This document shows positions 1 to 9,844 of a stretch of DNA of 64,000 nucleotides, piece after piece (positions within the stretch are counted from its first letter, which is position 1; each line of letters opens with the position of its first letter). The position numbers and the translations under genes were made by a program. The DNA comes from Catalimonadaceae bacterium JC749 (GTDB taxonomy: Bacteria; Bacteroidota; Bacteroidia; Cytophagales; Cyclobacteriaceae), in NCBI GenBank assembly GCA_021730635.1, contig JAJNNC010000009.1:248001-312000 (forward strand), given 5' to 3'. The notes under the pieces were generated by a model, which ran no database searches, was not told the origin of the DNA, and worked only from the letters and a program-made list of their open reading frames with translations.

Positions 1-1050
1 CTGCCCAATCTGATCAGGCAGGTTGAGGATGGACAGCGATCGGTAAACACCTTTCTCTCCAGGGAAGAGACCTATGCGGATATCAGTCCGGTGCGTTTGA
101 ACTCCAATGGAATTACCGCTTTTATCTCTATCATGCGTGGCTGCGACAATATGTGCTCCTTCTGTGTGGTACCTTTTACCAGGGGCAGGGAGCGCAGCCG
201 GGATCCTTATTCTATCGTGCAGGAAGCCCGCGACTTATTCCAGCGGGGTTTCCGTGAAGTGACCCTATTGGGGCAGAATGTGGACTCTTACAAATGGAGC
301 CCTGATGCTACGCTGAAGGGCAAAGCCCAGATTGAAAGAGCAGCCACTTCTCACATTATAAATTTTGCACAGTTACTGGAAATGGTAGCCCAGGTGCATC
401 CTGACCTGAGGGTTCGTTTTTCTACCTCCCACCCGAAGGATATTACGGATGAGGTGTTGTATACCATGAAGAAGTACGAAAATATTTGCAAATATATTCA
501 CTTGCCCGTACAGAGTGGCAACACCCGGATTCTGGCCCTGATGAACCGTACCTACACCCGGGAGTGGTATCTGGAAAGGATACAGGCTATCCGACGAATT
601 TTAGGTGACGAATGTGGCATTTCTTCAGACATGATCGCCGGCTTTTGCAGTGAAACAGAGGAAGAACATCAGGATACCCTATCCCTGATGGAGGCCGTGC
701 AGTTTGATTTTTCTTATATGTTTTACTATTCGGAAAGACCCGGCACACTTGCCGCCAAAAAACTGAAAGATGATGTTTCGCTGGCGGTAAAGAAAAGACG
801 ACTCAACGAAATTATTGAAAAGCAGCAACAACATTCGCTGTTACGCAATCAACAGGATATAGGTAAAGTTTTTAATGTGCTGGTAGAAGGTTACTCTAAA
901 AGATCGGATGAGCAGTTGCAAGGTAGAAACAGTGCCAACAAGGTTGTGGTATTTCCCAAGGAGGATTTTCAAAAAGGGCAATACGTAGCAGTACGGATCA
1001 AAGATTGTACGGCAGCGACCCTGCTGGGAGAAGCCCTTACCACAGCATAA
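1..1050 (+). CDS. miaB: tRNA-2-methylthio-N6-dimethylallyladenosine synthase MiaB, 5' end outside window
   Basis: Radical SAM methylthiotransferase that adds the 2-methylthio group to i6A37 of tRNAs reading UNN codons. The frame is open from base 1, so the N-terminal domain with its own cluster cysteines lies upstream of the window. The visible part carries the radical SAM CxxxCxxC motif ([10 protein letters not shown], bases about 136-165) followed by [12 protein letters not shown], the MiaB family signature. A TRAM-type RNA-binding domain occupies roughly the last 65 residues. A GTG at 91 is internal and not the start, because the upstream codons encode the family-typical stretch ending in [10 protein letters not shown]. 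It is the first visible gene of a plus-strand run: the sigma-54 activator starts 13 bp after its stop. Identification is firm; only the start is missing. Confidence 0.96.
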   Translation: MPNLIRQVEDGQRSVNTFLSREETYADISPVRLNSNGITAFISIMRGCDNMCSFCVVPFTRGRERSRDPYSIVQEARDLFQRGFREVTLLGQNVDSYKWSPDATLKGKAQIERAATSHIINFAQLLEMVAQVHPDLRVRFSTSHPKDITDEVLYTMKKYENICKYIHLPVQSGNTRILALMNRTYTREWYLERIQAIRRILGDECGISSDMIAGFCSETEEEHQDTLSLMEAVQFDFSYMFYYSERPGTLAAKKLKDDVSLAVKKRRLNEIIEKQQQHSLLRNQQDIGKVFNVLVEGYSKRSDEQLQGRNSANKVVVFPKEDFQKGQYVAVRIKDCTAATLLGEALTTA

Positions 1051-1063
1051 TTTTTTTGGATTT

Positions 1064-2362
1064 ATGGTCATAGAACAAGCTGAATTATTAGGTATAAAAC
1101 AACGATTTGGTATTATTGGAAATTCTTCCCGGCTGAATTACGCCCTAACGGTAGCCGCACAGGTAGCCCCTACCGATATGACCGTGTTAATTACCGGTGA
1201 AAGTGGTAGCGGGAAAGAATCTTTTTCCAAGATAATCCATCATTTAAGTCCCAGAAAACATGGGCAGTTTATTGCCATCAACTGCGGAGCCATTCCGGAA
1301 GGGACTATCGATTCTGAGTTGTTTGGTCATGAAAAAGGGGCGTTTACCGGTGCTCAGGAAGCCCGAAAAGGTTATTTTGAGGTAACCAACGGCGGCACCA
1401 TCTTTCTGGATGAAGTAGGAGAAATGCCCTTTGGTACGCAAGCCAGACTGCTGAGAGTGCTGGAATATGGAGAATTTATCAAAGTAGGTTCCTCCAAAGT
1501 GCAGAAGACAGACGTAAGAGTGGTGGCAGCCACCAATGTGAACCTGCTGGACGCTGTTAATAATGGAAAGTTCAGGGAAGATCTTTATTACCGCTTGAGT
1601 CAGGTGCCCATTACAGTGCCTCCCCTGCGTGAACGAGGCAACGACATTGAACTGCTTTTCAGAAAATTTGCTATAGATTTTTCAGAGCGTTATCACCGAA
1701 AGCCCATCCAGTTAACCCCTGAAGCCAAAGAGATTTTGTTAAAATACCGGTTTCCGGGAAATATCAGAGAGCTGAAAAATTTAGTAGACCGCATGTCTGT
1801 GATGCTGAACGACCGGCAGATAGATGGTGAGACGCTCTTAGAATTTCTGCCCCAGGAGAGACCATCTCTGCCAACCCTGTATAACCGGTTAGGCGATCAG
1901 AATAATTTTTCAGAAAGAGATCTGCTCTATAAAGTGCTCTTCGAGATGCGCCACGACCTGAATGAATTAAAAAAACTAGTCCACCAGGTTTTACAGAATG
2001 AAAACTATGGGAACCACATCATAGAACAGCATCAAGATTTGTTCAATAATTTAAAAGACGATATTTCCAAACAAGAAGAGTCTTTGGAAAGTCGTTATGA
2101 TAGTGGTCCCTACTTTCTAAACACTAAATCGAAAGTGGGTGATATCTCCAAAGAATCAGACAATACCTATGATTTAGAAAACATTGAAGATATCACACTG
2201 GAAGCTGAAACCAGTGATGATCTGTCACTGGAAAAGAAAGAAAAAGAGCTCATAGTGAAAGCGTTGAAAAAGAATGGCAATAAAAGAAAATATGCGGCAC
2301 GCGATTTAGGAATTTCCGAGCGAACGCTTTATCGCAAAATAAAACAATATGAGATTGATTAA
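1064..2362 (+). CDS. sigma-54-dependent enhancer-binding protein without a receiver domain
   Basis: AAA+ activator expected to remodel sigma-54 RNA polymerase at -24/-12 promoters. The AAA+ module begins almost at the N-terminus: Walker A GESGSGKE at residues 45-52, the sigma-54-contacting loop GAFTGA at 92-97, Walker B IFLDEVGE at about 113-120. The C-terminal 40 residues form a Fis-type helix-turn-helix (AARDLGISERTLYRKIKQYE). There is no N-terminal receiver, GAF or PAS domain. Between the AAA+ module and the HTH lies an acidic, low-complexity linker of about 120 residues (roughly 265-385). It lies between miaB and the LptE-like gene and overlaps the latter by 14 bp, implying one transcript. 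The regulon cannot be read from the gene itself; a candidate target is the groES promoter. Confidence 0.93.
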   Translation: MVIEQAELLGIKQRFGIIGNSSRLNYALTVAAQVAPTDMTVLITGESGSGKESFSKIIHHLSPRKHGQFIAINCGAIPEGTIDSELFGHEKGAFTGAQEARKGYFEVTNGGTIFLDEVGEMPFGTQARLLRVLEYGEFIKVGSSKVQKTDVRVVAATNVNLLDAVNNGKFREDLYYRLSQVPITVPPLRERGNDIELLFRKFAIDFSERYHRKPIQLTPEAKEILLKYRFPGNIRELKNLVDRMSVMLNDRQIDGETLLEFLPQERPSLPTLYNRLGDQNNFSERDLLYKVLFEMRHDLNELKKLVHQVLQNENYGNHIIEQHQDLFNNLKDDISKQEESLESRYDSGPYFLNTKSKVGDISKESDNTYDLENIEDITLEAETSDDLSLEKKEKELIVKALKKNGNKRKYAARDLGISERTLYRKIKQYEID

Positions 2363-2885
2363 AACCTGTAAAATAATGGCCAGTTTGTTGGCTATTATTT
2401 TATCTACCACACAATGTAATATTTATTCCTTTACCGGTGCGGCCCTGTCTCCGGATGTGAAAACCATTTCTATCTCGAATTTTTTTGATGACGCCGGCGG
2501 TGGTCCCCCTAACCTAAGCCAGCTGCTGACAGAAAAACTTAAAGATTACTTTCAGCAAAACACAAGTTTATCATTGGTGAATGAAAATGGAGATTTGCAG
2601 TTAGAAGGCAACATTGCCCGCTATGATTTCACACCGGTGGCTCCGCAGGCTACGGGCAACGACCAGGTGGCGGATGTGGCAGGCTTGATGCGTCTGACAA
2701 TAACTGTGAATGCATCTTACGTCAATACAAATAATGATGAATTTGATTTTAATAACCGAAGTTTTTCTTTTTATTCGGATTTTAGTGCAGAAAGAGATCC
2801 AAGTTCCGTTGAAAATGACCTGATTGACGAGATTTTGGATCAAATCGTCTTCGACATATTTACAGCAACTGTTGCCAATTGGTGA
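2349..2885 (+). CDS. LptE-like outer-membrane lipoprotein
   Basis: 178-residue predicted lipoprotein. In the Bacteroidota LptE family, members sit in the outer membrane with LptD and help insert lipopolysaccharide. An N-terminal hydrophobic stretch (residues about 10-21) ends at Cys23 (TTQC), a loose lipobox of the kind common in this phylum. The mature part starts with IYSFTGAALSPDVKTISI, typical of the family, followed by alternating strand-like segments. The start codon lies inside the end of the sigma-54 activator gene (14 bp overlap), indicating translational coupling. The family call rests on the conserved N-terminal signature and gene order; the LptD partner is not in the window. Confidence 0.82.
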   Translation: MRLIKTCKIMASLLAIILSTTQCNIYSFTGAALSPDVKTISISNFFDDAGGGPPNLSQLLTEKLKDYFQQNTSLSLVNENGDLQLEGNIARYDFTPVAPQATGNDQVADVAGLMRLTITVNASYVNTNNDEFDFNNRSFSFYSDFSAERDPSSVENDLIDEILDQIVFDIFTATVANW

Positions 2886-2924
2886 TATATTTATATTTTA
2901 AAGAGAATTGAAAAAAAATTAAAC

Positions 2925-3905
2925 ATGGGCTTTAACCAGCAAAAACTACTACAGTATATGTCTTCCCATTCTATTCTGACCGAGAAGGAAGTTGAAGAAT
3001 TACAATCTGCTGTTGCCAAGTATCCCTACTTTCAATTGGGGTATTCATTTATTGCAAAGGGCAAACACGATCTGCAGGCCCCGGATGCTGACACAACCTT
3101 ACATCATGCTGCCATTTATGCACCCAGTCGCCGCCAGTTGAGGAAGCTTTTTTATGAAAATTTGCAATCAAACAATTCTTCTGAAAATTCCGAACTTGCT
3201 ACACCACTGCCCCAGGAGACTGGTACAGTTTCACAAACCACAGCAACGGAGGCTGTCGCTGAAGAAAACAATACCCAGGCTGACATTGATACAACTATCA
3301 GCCAGGCAAAGGCAGAAGAGGTAAAGGAAGAGGCTTCAGTGCCTTTGCAAACACCTTCTGAGGTAGAACCGGCTTCCCGGGATTCAATCTATAAGGAACT
3401 GGAAGAAAATCTAAAGAAGCTGAGAAACAACCGGCAGCAAAACCTGGAAGAACAGACCGAAGAAAACAAAAAAAAAATAACGGATAAAGCATCGTCTCTG
3501 TCAGACTTTTCTCCCAGTGCGCCCGTTACACCCTCCTCAGATAACCCAGAGACACCCACACCCCAAAATCCGCCCTATTTCATAGATTATCTCAAGGATA
3601 TTGAGCCTATTGAATCTGAAAGGCTGGGAATTAACCAGCAACGTCAGCGGGAACTAATCGATAAATTTATGAATTCAGAAAGAGATGTAAAGCTCCGCTG
3701 GCGATATCAGGAGCTGGAACCTCAGGATTTATCTGAAAAGGGATCGGTTTTTTCTGATAACTTAGCGACAGAGAATTTAGCAGATATTTACATCAAACAA
3801 GGCAAAAAAGACAAAGCCATTGATATCCTTGAAAGATTACAGTTGAAATATCCTCAGAAAAAAACGTACTTTGCAGAAAAGATTGAAAGCTTAAAAGAGA
3901 AGTAG
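2925..3905 (+). CDS. conserved TPR-like protein upstream of secG
   Basis: 326-residue protein with no signal peptide or membrane segment. Residues 1-85 form a helical module (QQKLLQYMSSHSILTEKEVE and following). Residues about 85-230 are low-complexity, rich in Glu, Thr, Pro and Ser, and probably disordered. The C-terminal 50 residues contain a TPR-like helix pair (LADIYIKQGKKDKAIDILER). This N-helical, disordered middle, C-TPR layout recurs in Bacteroidota next to secG, but I know of no assigned function. Its stop codon directly abuts the secG start (0 bp gap), so the two are likely co-translated. A scaffold role near the Sec machinery is only inferred from position. Confidence 0.75.
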   Translation: MGFNQQKLLQYMSSHSILTEKEVEELQSAVAKYPYFQLGYSFIAKGKHDLQAPDADTTLHHAAIYAPSRRQLRKLFYENLQSNNSSENSELATPLPQETGTVSQTTATEAVAEENNTQADIDTTISQAKAEEVKEEASVPLQTPSEVEPASRDSIYKELEENLKKLRNNRQQNLEEQTEENKKKITDKASSLSDFSPSAPVTPSSDNPETPTPQNPPYFIDYLKDIEPIESERLGINQQRQRELIDKFMNSERDVKLRWRYQELEPQDLSEKGSVFSDNLATENLADIYIKQGKKDKAIDILERLQLKYPQKKTYFAEKIESLKEK

Positions 3906-4292
3906 ATGTATACACTCATTATCACTTTAACTATTGTTGTTGCAGTATTGCTCATTCTGGTAGTGTTAGCACAAAACTCAAAAGGAGGGCTTTCCAGCCA
4001 GTTTGGTGGCTCAGGGTCTTCCAGCCAGATGATAGGTGTAAAAAGAACCACCGATTTGTTGGAAAAGATTACCTGGGGGCTAGCCATCGTTTTATTAACG
4101 CTCAGCCTTACTTCCAATTTGATCCTTACCCCGGGCGCAGAAAATACCGGACCAGCCAGTCCAAATATTGACCGGGCTCAGGAAAGAAATATTTTGCCTA
4201 ATGTTGCGCCGGGCCAGCCGGCTGACAGTGCGACGGATGGGGGACTGGAAGATCTGATGCAGGAGGATGCCGACACATCAAACAATCAATAA
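3906..4292 (+). CDS. secG: preprotein translocase subunit SecG
   Basis: Small inner-membrane subunit of the SecYEG translocon. Two membrane helices are evident: residues about 3-22 (IITLTIVVAVLLILVVLAQ) and about 57-75 (WGLAIVLLTLSLTSNLIL). They are joined by the typical Gly/Ser-rich loop (NSKGGLSSQFGGSGSSSQM), which identifies the family. The last 50 residues form a polar Asp/Pro-rich tail longer than in Escherichia coli SecG, a common feature of Bacteroidota homologues. It is the last gene of the miaB operon and is followed by a strong hairpin terminator. Confidence 0.93.
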   Translation: MYTLIITLTIVVAVLLILVVLAQNSKGGLSSQFGGSGSSSQMIGVKRTTDLLEKITWGLAIVLLTLSLTSNLILTPGAENTGPASPNIDRAQERNILPNVAPGQPADSATDGGLEDLMQEDADTSNNQ

Positions 4293-4310
4293 ACTTTAAT
4301 CATAAAGTAA

Positions 4311-4334
4311 AAAAGCCGGAGTTTCCGGCTTTTT
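4311..4334. terminator. Rho-independent terminator after secG, probably bidirectional
   Basis: Stem AAAAGCCGGA (4311-4320), loop GTT, complementary arm TCCGGCTTTT (4324-4333) followed by a T run. A-run and T-run flank both sides, so it can also serve the convergent gene ending at 4337. Confidence 0.9.
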
Positions 4335-4336
4335 TT

Positions 4337-5053
4337 TTAGGCTGCTTTTTCTAAATGTTGTACCAATAACCTTTTGGTAATGGGCAACAAGGTTTCCTTT
4401 AGTGGATAGACCAGCTTTGAATAAGCCAGAAAAGTGGCCGGATTGGGCAGTGCCTTGTACCGGGTTATCAGCTGCTTTTTGATGTTTTCATAAGTATTGA
4501 CCAGACTTTTTTCCGCTAATTCCAGATACTCCGTACTGATGGCCCGGTAACTTTCCTCCGCCCGGTTAAAAACAGTCACTTTATAACGGTAAATGTGAAT
4601 TTCCTTACAATGGAAGGCACAGAGAAAAAGATACCCCTCATTCGTAAAAAGCGGAGAAATGCCTACAGGCTCAATGACAATCTGATGGGCAATGTTCTCA
4701 TAAATTTCAGAACCCTCATCCAACCCGTTTTTAAAATGTGGCAACGAAAAATTGATGATGTCTTCAATCACCTGCATCATCTGATCATCTCCTATAATCT
4801 TTTTATAGCTTATCTCTAATTTTTCAAAATCGGCCCGGGTAATTTCCTTCGGAAAGTTCTGGTAAATCAGTTTTTTATTTTCCTTCAGCGTTTTGAGATT
4901 CTTATAATGAAACACAAGGTCTGATAAAAAGGGAAATAAACGTTTTTCCTCAAAATTTGTCTTTACATTTTGCATGTAGGCAAGCAAAATGTACTTTTTA
5001 TATTCTAGGTCCATTAGGCCCTGTGTCAGCCAGTTTTCGTTTAATTCAGTCAT
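4337..5053 (-). CDS. conserved hypothetical protein, 238 aa
   Basis: I do not recognise a named domain. The protein is soluble-looking with no signal peptide or membrane helix. Most of it is predicted helical, with a central beta-like patch (YLFLCAFHCKEIHIYRYKVTVF, about residues 140-160). It is a single reverse gene between the secG operon and groESL, convergent with secG and sharing its terminator. The start at 5053 gives MTELNENWLTQGLMDLEYKK, and no better downstream ATG is evident. Base composition matches its neighbours. Such proteins occur beside groESL in related genomes as far as I recall, but the function is unknown. Confidence 0.65.
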   Translation of the reverse strand: MTELNENWLTQGLMDLEYKKYILLAYMQNVKTNFEEKRLFPFLSDLVFHYKNLKTLKENKKLIYQNFPKEITRADFEKLEISYKKIIGDDQMMQVIEDIINFSLPHFKNGLDEGSEIYENIAHQIVIEPVGISPLFTNEGYLFLCAFHCKEIHIYRYKVTVFNRAEESYRAISTEYLELAEKSLVNTYENIKKQLITRYKALPNPATFLAYSKLVYPLKETLLPITKRLLVQHLEKAA

Positions 5054-5143
5054 AATAGCAATAACTTTATACTAAACTGAAATATATTGATAAGCTGAAA
5101 TTTTGTCAAGGGTGAAAAAATGTCAGTGACAACTTTTATCACA

Positions 5144-5175
5144 TTTGTAGTTCTTTGGATTAAACTGTAATTTTG
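5144..5175 (+). promoter_or_regulatory. vegetative Bacteroidota promoter for groESL
   Basis: A -33 TTTG at 5144-5147, a 20 bp spacer, and a -7 element TAATTTTG at 5168-5175 match the phylum consensus TTTG / TAnnTTTG exactly. Predicted transcription start is about 5180, giving a leader of about 110 nt before groES. Confidence 0.7.
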
Positions 5176-5204
5176 GCCGGAATTTTTCACAAACAGGTCT
5201 CCTT

Positions 5205-5227
5205 TGTGCCATTGGCACATTAAGTGC
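5205..5227 (+). promoter_or_regulatory. palindrome overlapping a near-consensus sigma-54 -24/-12 promoter upstream of groES
   Basis: TGTGCCATTGGCACA at 5205-5219 is a perfect inverted repeat (7 bp arms, 1 bp centre). Its right arm provides TTGGCAC (5212-5218), followed by 5 bp and GTGC (5224-5227). The invariant GG and GC dinucleotides have the correct sigma-54 spacing, and only the T before TGC deviates from TGGCAC-N5-TTGC. The predicted start is near 5239, 50 nt before groES. The palindrome could instead be a repressor site or an mRNA hairpin in the leader made from the 5144-5175 promoter. Confidence 0.5.
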
Positions 5228-5288
5228 GGAATGCCTGAGTGAATTTAACACTGAGTTTCATTAAAATTAATTCAAACTAGAAGAAACA

Positions 5289-5567
5289 ATGTCGAATTTA
5301 AACATCAAACCGCTGGCAGACAGAGTGATCGTAGAACCTGCTGCTGCTGAAGAAAAAACTGCATCCGGAATCATTATTCCTGACACAGCCAAAGAAAAAC
5401 CACAAAAAGGTTCAGTAGTAGCTGTCGGTACGGGTAAAAAAGATGAGCCCCTCACCGTAAAGGTTGGCGACCATGTACTCTATGGCAAATATGCTGGCAC
5501 AGAGATCACTGTTGATGGCAAAGAATATCTCATCATGAGAGAATCTGACATTTTTGCTATCGTCTAA
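5289..5567 (+). CDS. groES: co-chaperonin GroES
   Basis: 92-residue lid of the GroEL folding chamber. The sequence opens with the family-typical [20 protein letters not shown]. The mobile loop ([18 protein letters not shown]) is at residues about 20-37, and the end contains the [20 protein letters not shown] motif. Length is standard for a Bacteroidota GroES. It is followed 40 bp later by groEL. Two candidate promoters lie upstream. No CIRCE/HrcA operator is visible. Confidence 0.98.
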   Translation: MSNLNIKPLADRVIVEPAAAEEKTASGIIIPDTAKEKPQKGSVVAVGTGKKDEPLTVKVGDHVLYGKYAGTEITVDGKEYLIMRESDIFAIV

Positions 5568-5601
5568 CTATCTATTTTTTTCACACAAAACCAAAATCTA
5601 A

Positions 5602-7242
<1,641 letters not shown>

Positions 7243-7267
7243 TACATCCTCCTCAAACTAAATATAA

Positions 7268-7298
7268 AAAGGGCAGCTACTAAGGCTGCTCTTTTTTT
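7268..7298 (+). terminator. Rho-independent terminator after groEL
   Basis: Stem AAAGGGCAGC (7268-7277), 7 nt loop, GCTGCTC then a T run (7285-7298), with one G-T wobble pair. It lies between convergent groEL and the hydrolase gene. Confidence 0.88.
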
Positions 7299-7313
7299 GT
7301 CGATGGCATTTGG

Positions 7314-7994
7314 TCAGAAATCCATACTTTTTCCAATGTCTAACAGTATCAATTCTTTGCCAGCGTCCGCAAATTTTTTCTGTGCCGCCTCATGATCAAT
7401 TCTGATGTAGCCGAAAGTATCATAATGGACACCCATCACCTTATTGCATTGGATAAAATCGGCGGCTACCAATGCATCGTCTACTCCCATGGTGAAATTG
7501 TCTCCAATGGGTAAAATCGCCAGATCCAGTTTGGCAAACTTCGGGATCAGTTGCAGGTCCAACGTCAGGGCTGTGTCCCCGGCGAAGTAAAAATTTTTTC
7601 CTCCTCCCATGATGATGAATCCACCTGGATTACCGGCATAGCTGCCATCCGGAAAAGAACTGCTGTGTACGGCATTGACATACTTCACTTTACCGAAATC
7701 AAAATCAAAGGCTCCGCCGTGATTCATAGGGTGCCCTCCTTCAATGCCCTGGGAAGCCAGCCACTCGATGATCTCAAAGTTAGAAATCACTTTTGCTCGG
7801 GTGTGTTTAGCAAGTTCCACGGCATCGGCAATATGATCCTGATGACCATGGGTGATTAAAATATAGTCTGCTTCTATATCCTCCAGCTTTATATTTTCCG
7901 CCAGTTCATTAGGCGTGATAAAAGGATCGAAAACCAGCTTTTTGCCCTTGACCTCCACTGCAAAACAGGAGTGTCCGTAATAGGTTAATTTCAT
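7314..7994 (-). CDS. UPF0173-type metal-dependent hydrolase (metallo-beta-lactamase fold)
   Basis: 226-residue cytosolic enzyme of the UPF0173 family; the physiological substrate is unknown. It opens with MKLTYYGHSCFAVEVKGKK, the family start. It has the metal-binding HxHxDH motif (HGHQDH, residues 49-54). Further metal ligands are likely in VHSSSFPDG, FAGDTAL and the late MGVHYDTFG. Length is as expected. It follows the serine dehydratase gene in the same direction with about 115 bp between them. It is convergent with groEL. Confidence 0.9.
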   Translation of the reverse strand: MKLTYYGHSCFAVEVKGKKLVFDPFITPNELAENIKLEDIEADYILITHGHQDHIADAVELAKHTRAKVISNFEIIEWLASQGIEGGHPMNHGGAFDFDFGKVKYVNAVHSSSFPDGSYAGNPGGFIIMGGGKNFYFAGDTALTLDLQLIPKFAKLDLAILPIGDNFTMGVDDALVAADFIQCNKVMGVHYDTFGYIRIDHEAAQKKFADAGKELILLDIGKSMDF

Positions 7995-8108
7995 AGGTAA
8001 AAAATTTAACAGTGATCAATAATAGCATCCCACCTTTCCAGGCCAATTCTTTTTGCCTGTCAGGAGAAATGCATTGGTAAAAAATTAACTTCCTGCAGTA
8101 TGAATGGT

Positions 8109-9542
8109 TTAGCACTCTGGCAGGCTCACTGGAATATTAGTGGCTAACCCGCCTTCAGACGTTTCCTTATACTTTGTATTCATATCCTGCGCTGTTTCCC
8201 ACATCACCTGAATCACTTTGTCCAGGGATACTTTGGCTTCCTGCGGATTACTTTCCAGGGCAAGCTGACTGGCCGTGACCGCTTTGATAGCCCCCATGGA
8301 ATTTCTTTCTATACAGGGTATCTGTACCAATCCACCTACCGGATCGCAGGTCATACCCAGATGATGTTCCATGGCAATTTCAGCAGCCATCAACGCTTGC
8401 GCCACACTTCCTCCCAGGTTTTCGGTCAAGGCGGCGGCTGCCATAGAAGAGGAAACCCCAATTTCTGCCTGACATCCTCCCATGGCCGCCGAAATAGTAG
8501 CCCCTTTCTTATAATAAGAGCCTATCTCGCCACAGACCAGTAAAAAACGGATGATTCTTTCTTCATCGACTTCCTTCTGACAAAAGCATAAATCATACAA
8601 TAACACGGCCGGTATGACGCCGGCTGCCCCGTTGGTCGGAGCTGTGACCACCCGGCCAAAGGCAGCATTTTCTTCGTTCACAGCCAGGGCGAAACAGCTA
8701 ATCCATTTCAGGGTCTCCTGAAAATTATAGGTAGCCTGCCGGATAGAATGAATCCACTCGTTGGCATTCTGGTAGTGCTTATCCCTGATCAGTTTTTCAT
8801 GCATGTGAGGTGCTCTACGCACGGTTTGTAATCCACCGGGCAAAGTTCCTTTGGTATGACACCCTCTGTATACGCAATCTTTCATCACCTCCCAGATTTC
8901 CAGCAGATTTTTCCGGATTGCGTCTGGCTTCCGCCAAACGGTTTCATTTTCCCATACCAGCTGGGCAATGGAGTGCCCGGTAGCCATACAATGACTCAGA
9001 AGATCCTGAGGCTGGTGACAGGGAAAGGGCAAGGAAGCAGACTGGATAGCTGTCGTTTCTTCCCCCTCTTTGACAACAAATCCACCCCCAACAGAATAAT
9101 AGGTTCGCTCCCATTCTTGACGATGGCTAAGATGGGCTATGACCTTCATACCATTCGGATGATAAGGCAATACTTCCTGGGGGTGAAACACTACGTCTAC
9201 TGCAGGGTCAAAAGGAATAGGATGTTTACTTAATAAAGAAATTTTCTTTTGGATTTTAATCTGATCTATCTTAGAAGCAATGGTCTGCGTTTCTATCGTT
9301 TCAGGTTCTTCCCCTATCAGGCTTAGCAAAATGGCTTTGTCTGTACCATGCCCTTTACCTGTCTTAGCCAAGGAACCATACAGATGCACCTGCAGTGCAA
9401 CTATTTCTCCTAAAGAATGATGCTCCTGTAGCTCTCTCAAAAACCGTTGGATAGCCCGCCAGGGCCCCATCGTATGCGAACTGGAGGGGCCTATGCCAAT
9501 TTTCAAGATATCAAAGACGCTGATCTGTTCTGCAGATGCCAT
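8109..9542 (-). CDS. sdaA: L-serine ammonia-lyase (iron-sulfur dependent)
   Basis: Deaminates L-serine to pyruvate and ammonia using a catalytic [4Fe-4S] cluster rather than PLP. At 477 residues it is the single-chain type, with the beta-like domain ([20 protein letters not shown], residues 8-27) fused to the alpha domain. Candidate cluster cysteines are C357 (GGCQAE), C399 (TCDPVGG) and C410 (QIPCIERN). Their spacings of 42 and 11 equal those of the Escherichia coli enzyme. [12 protein letters not shown] (about 301-312) is another signature. It appears to be transcribed alone or with the downstream hydrolase. Confidence 0.96.
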   Translation of the reverse strand: MASAEQISVFDILKIGIGPSSSHTMGPWRAIQRFLRELQEHHSLGEIVALQVHLYGSLAKTGKGHGTDKAILLSLIGEEPETIETQTIASKIDQIKIQKKISLLSKHPIPFDPAVDVVFHPQEVLPYHPNGMKVIAHLSHRQEWERTYYSVGGGFVVKEGEETTAIQSASLPFPCHQPQDLLSHCMATGHSIAQLVWENETVWRKPDAIRKNLLEIWEVMKDCVYRGCHTKGTLPGGLQTVRRAPHMHEKLIRDKHYQNANEWIHSIRQATYNFQETLKWISCFALAVNEENAAFGRVVTAPTNGAAGVIPAVLLYDLCFCQKEVDEERIIRFLLVCGEIGSYYKKGATISAAMGGCQAEIGVSSSMAAAALTENLGGSVAQALMAAEIAMEHHLGMTCDPVGGLVQIPCIERNSMGAIKAVTASQLALESNPQEAKVSLDKVIQVMWETAQDMNTKYKETSEGGLATNIPVSLPEC

Positions 9543-9622
9543 AACAGTTGTATTGTATGGTTATTGTCTAACCCTTCAACCCACTCTTTTTAATCATAAC
9601 ATCAGAAGTGCTGAAAATATTC

Positions 9623-9844
9623 TTAAGTATCCTCTTCCCCATCGAAAGCCTGCTTGATGGTGTCTTCTGTAGTCCTGAGCTTGGTTTTACAAAAATTGAT
9701 CAGCTCCAGCGCTGTTTTTACTTTTTCAGACAATTCATCTACATCCAAAGGCTCATTTTCTATGGCATGTACGATTGACTCCAGTTCTGTTAAGGCTTCT
9801 TTATAGGTTAGTTTTTCTTTTTTAGGCATTGTCTTTGGGTTCAC
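9623..9844 (-). CDS. xseB: exodeoxyribonuclease VII small subunit
   Basis: 73-residue partner of XseA in the single-strand-specific exonuclease VII complex. The core LTYKEALTELESIVHAIENE with the following LDVDELSEKVKTA is the family signature. The start given lies 23 bp inside the end of xseA; an in-frame ATG at 9829 (MPKKEKLTY) is an alternative start that also overlaps xseA. The overlap implies coupled translation, giving the excess of small subunit the complex needs. Confidence 0.93.
   Translation of the reverse strand: MNPKTMPKKEKLTYKEALTELESIVHAIENEPLDVDELSEKVKTALELINFCKTKLRTTEDTIKQAFDGEEDT

Noticed and set aside
5054-5288. CIRCE/HrcA operator upstream of groES
   Set aside because: No TTAGCACTC-N9-GAGTGCTAA or near match was seen. 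The palindrome there has a different sequence.
7909-8115. 68-residue minus-strand frame between hydrolase and serine dehydratase
   Set aside because: Overlaps the hydrolase start in another frame and has no coding character.
8856-9233. 125-residue plus-strand frame opposite sdaA
   Set aside because: Antisense shadow of a conserved enzyme whose Fe-S cysteine spacing is intact.
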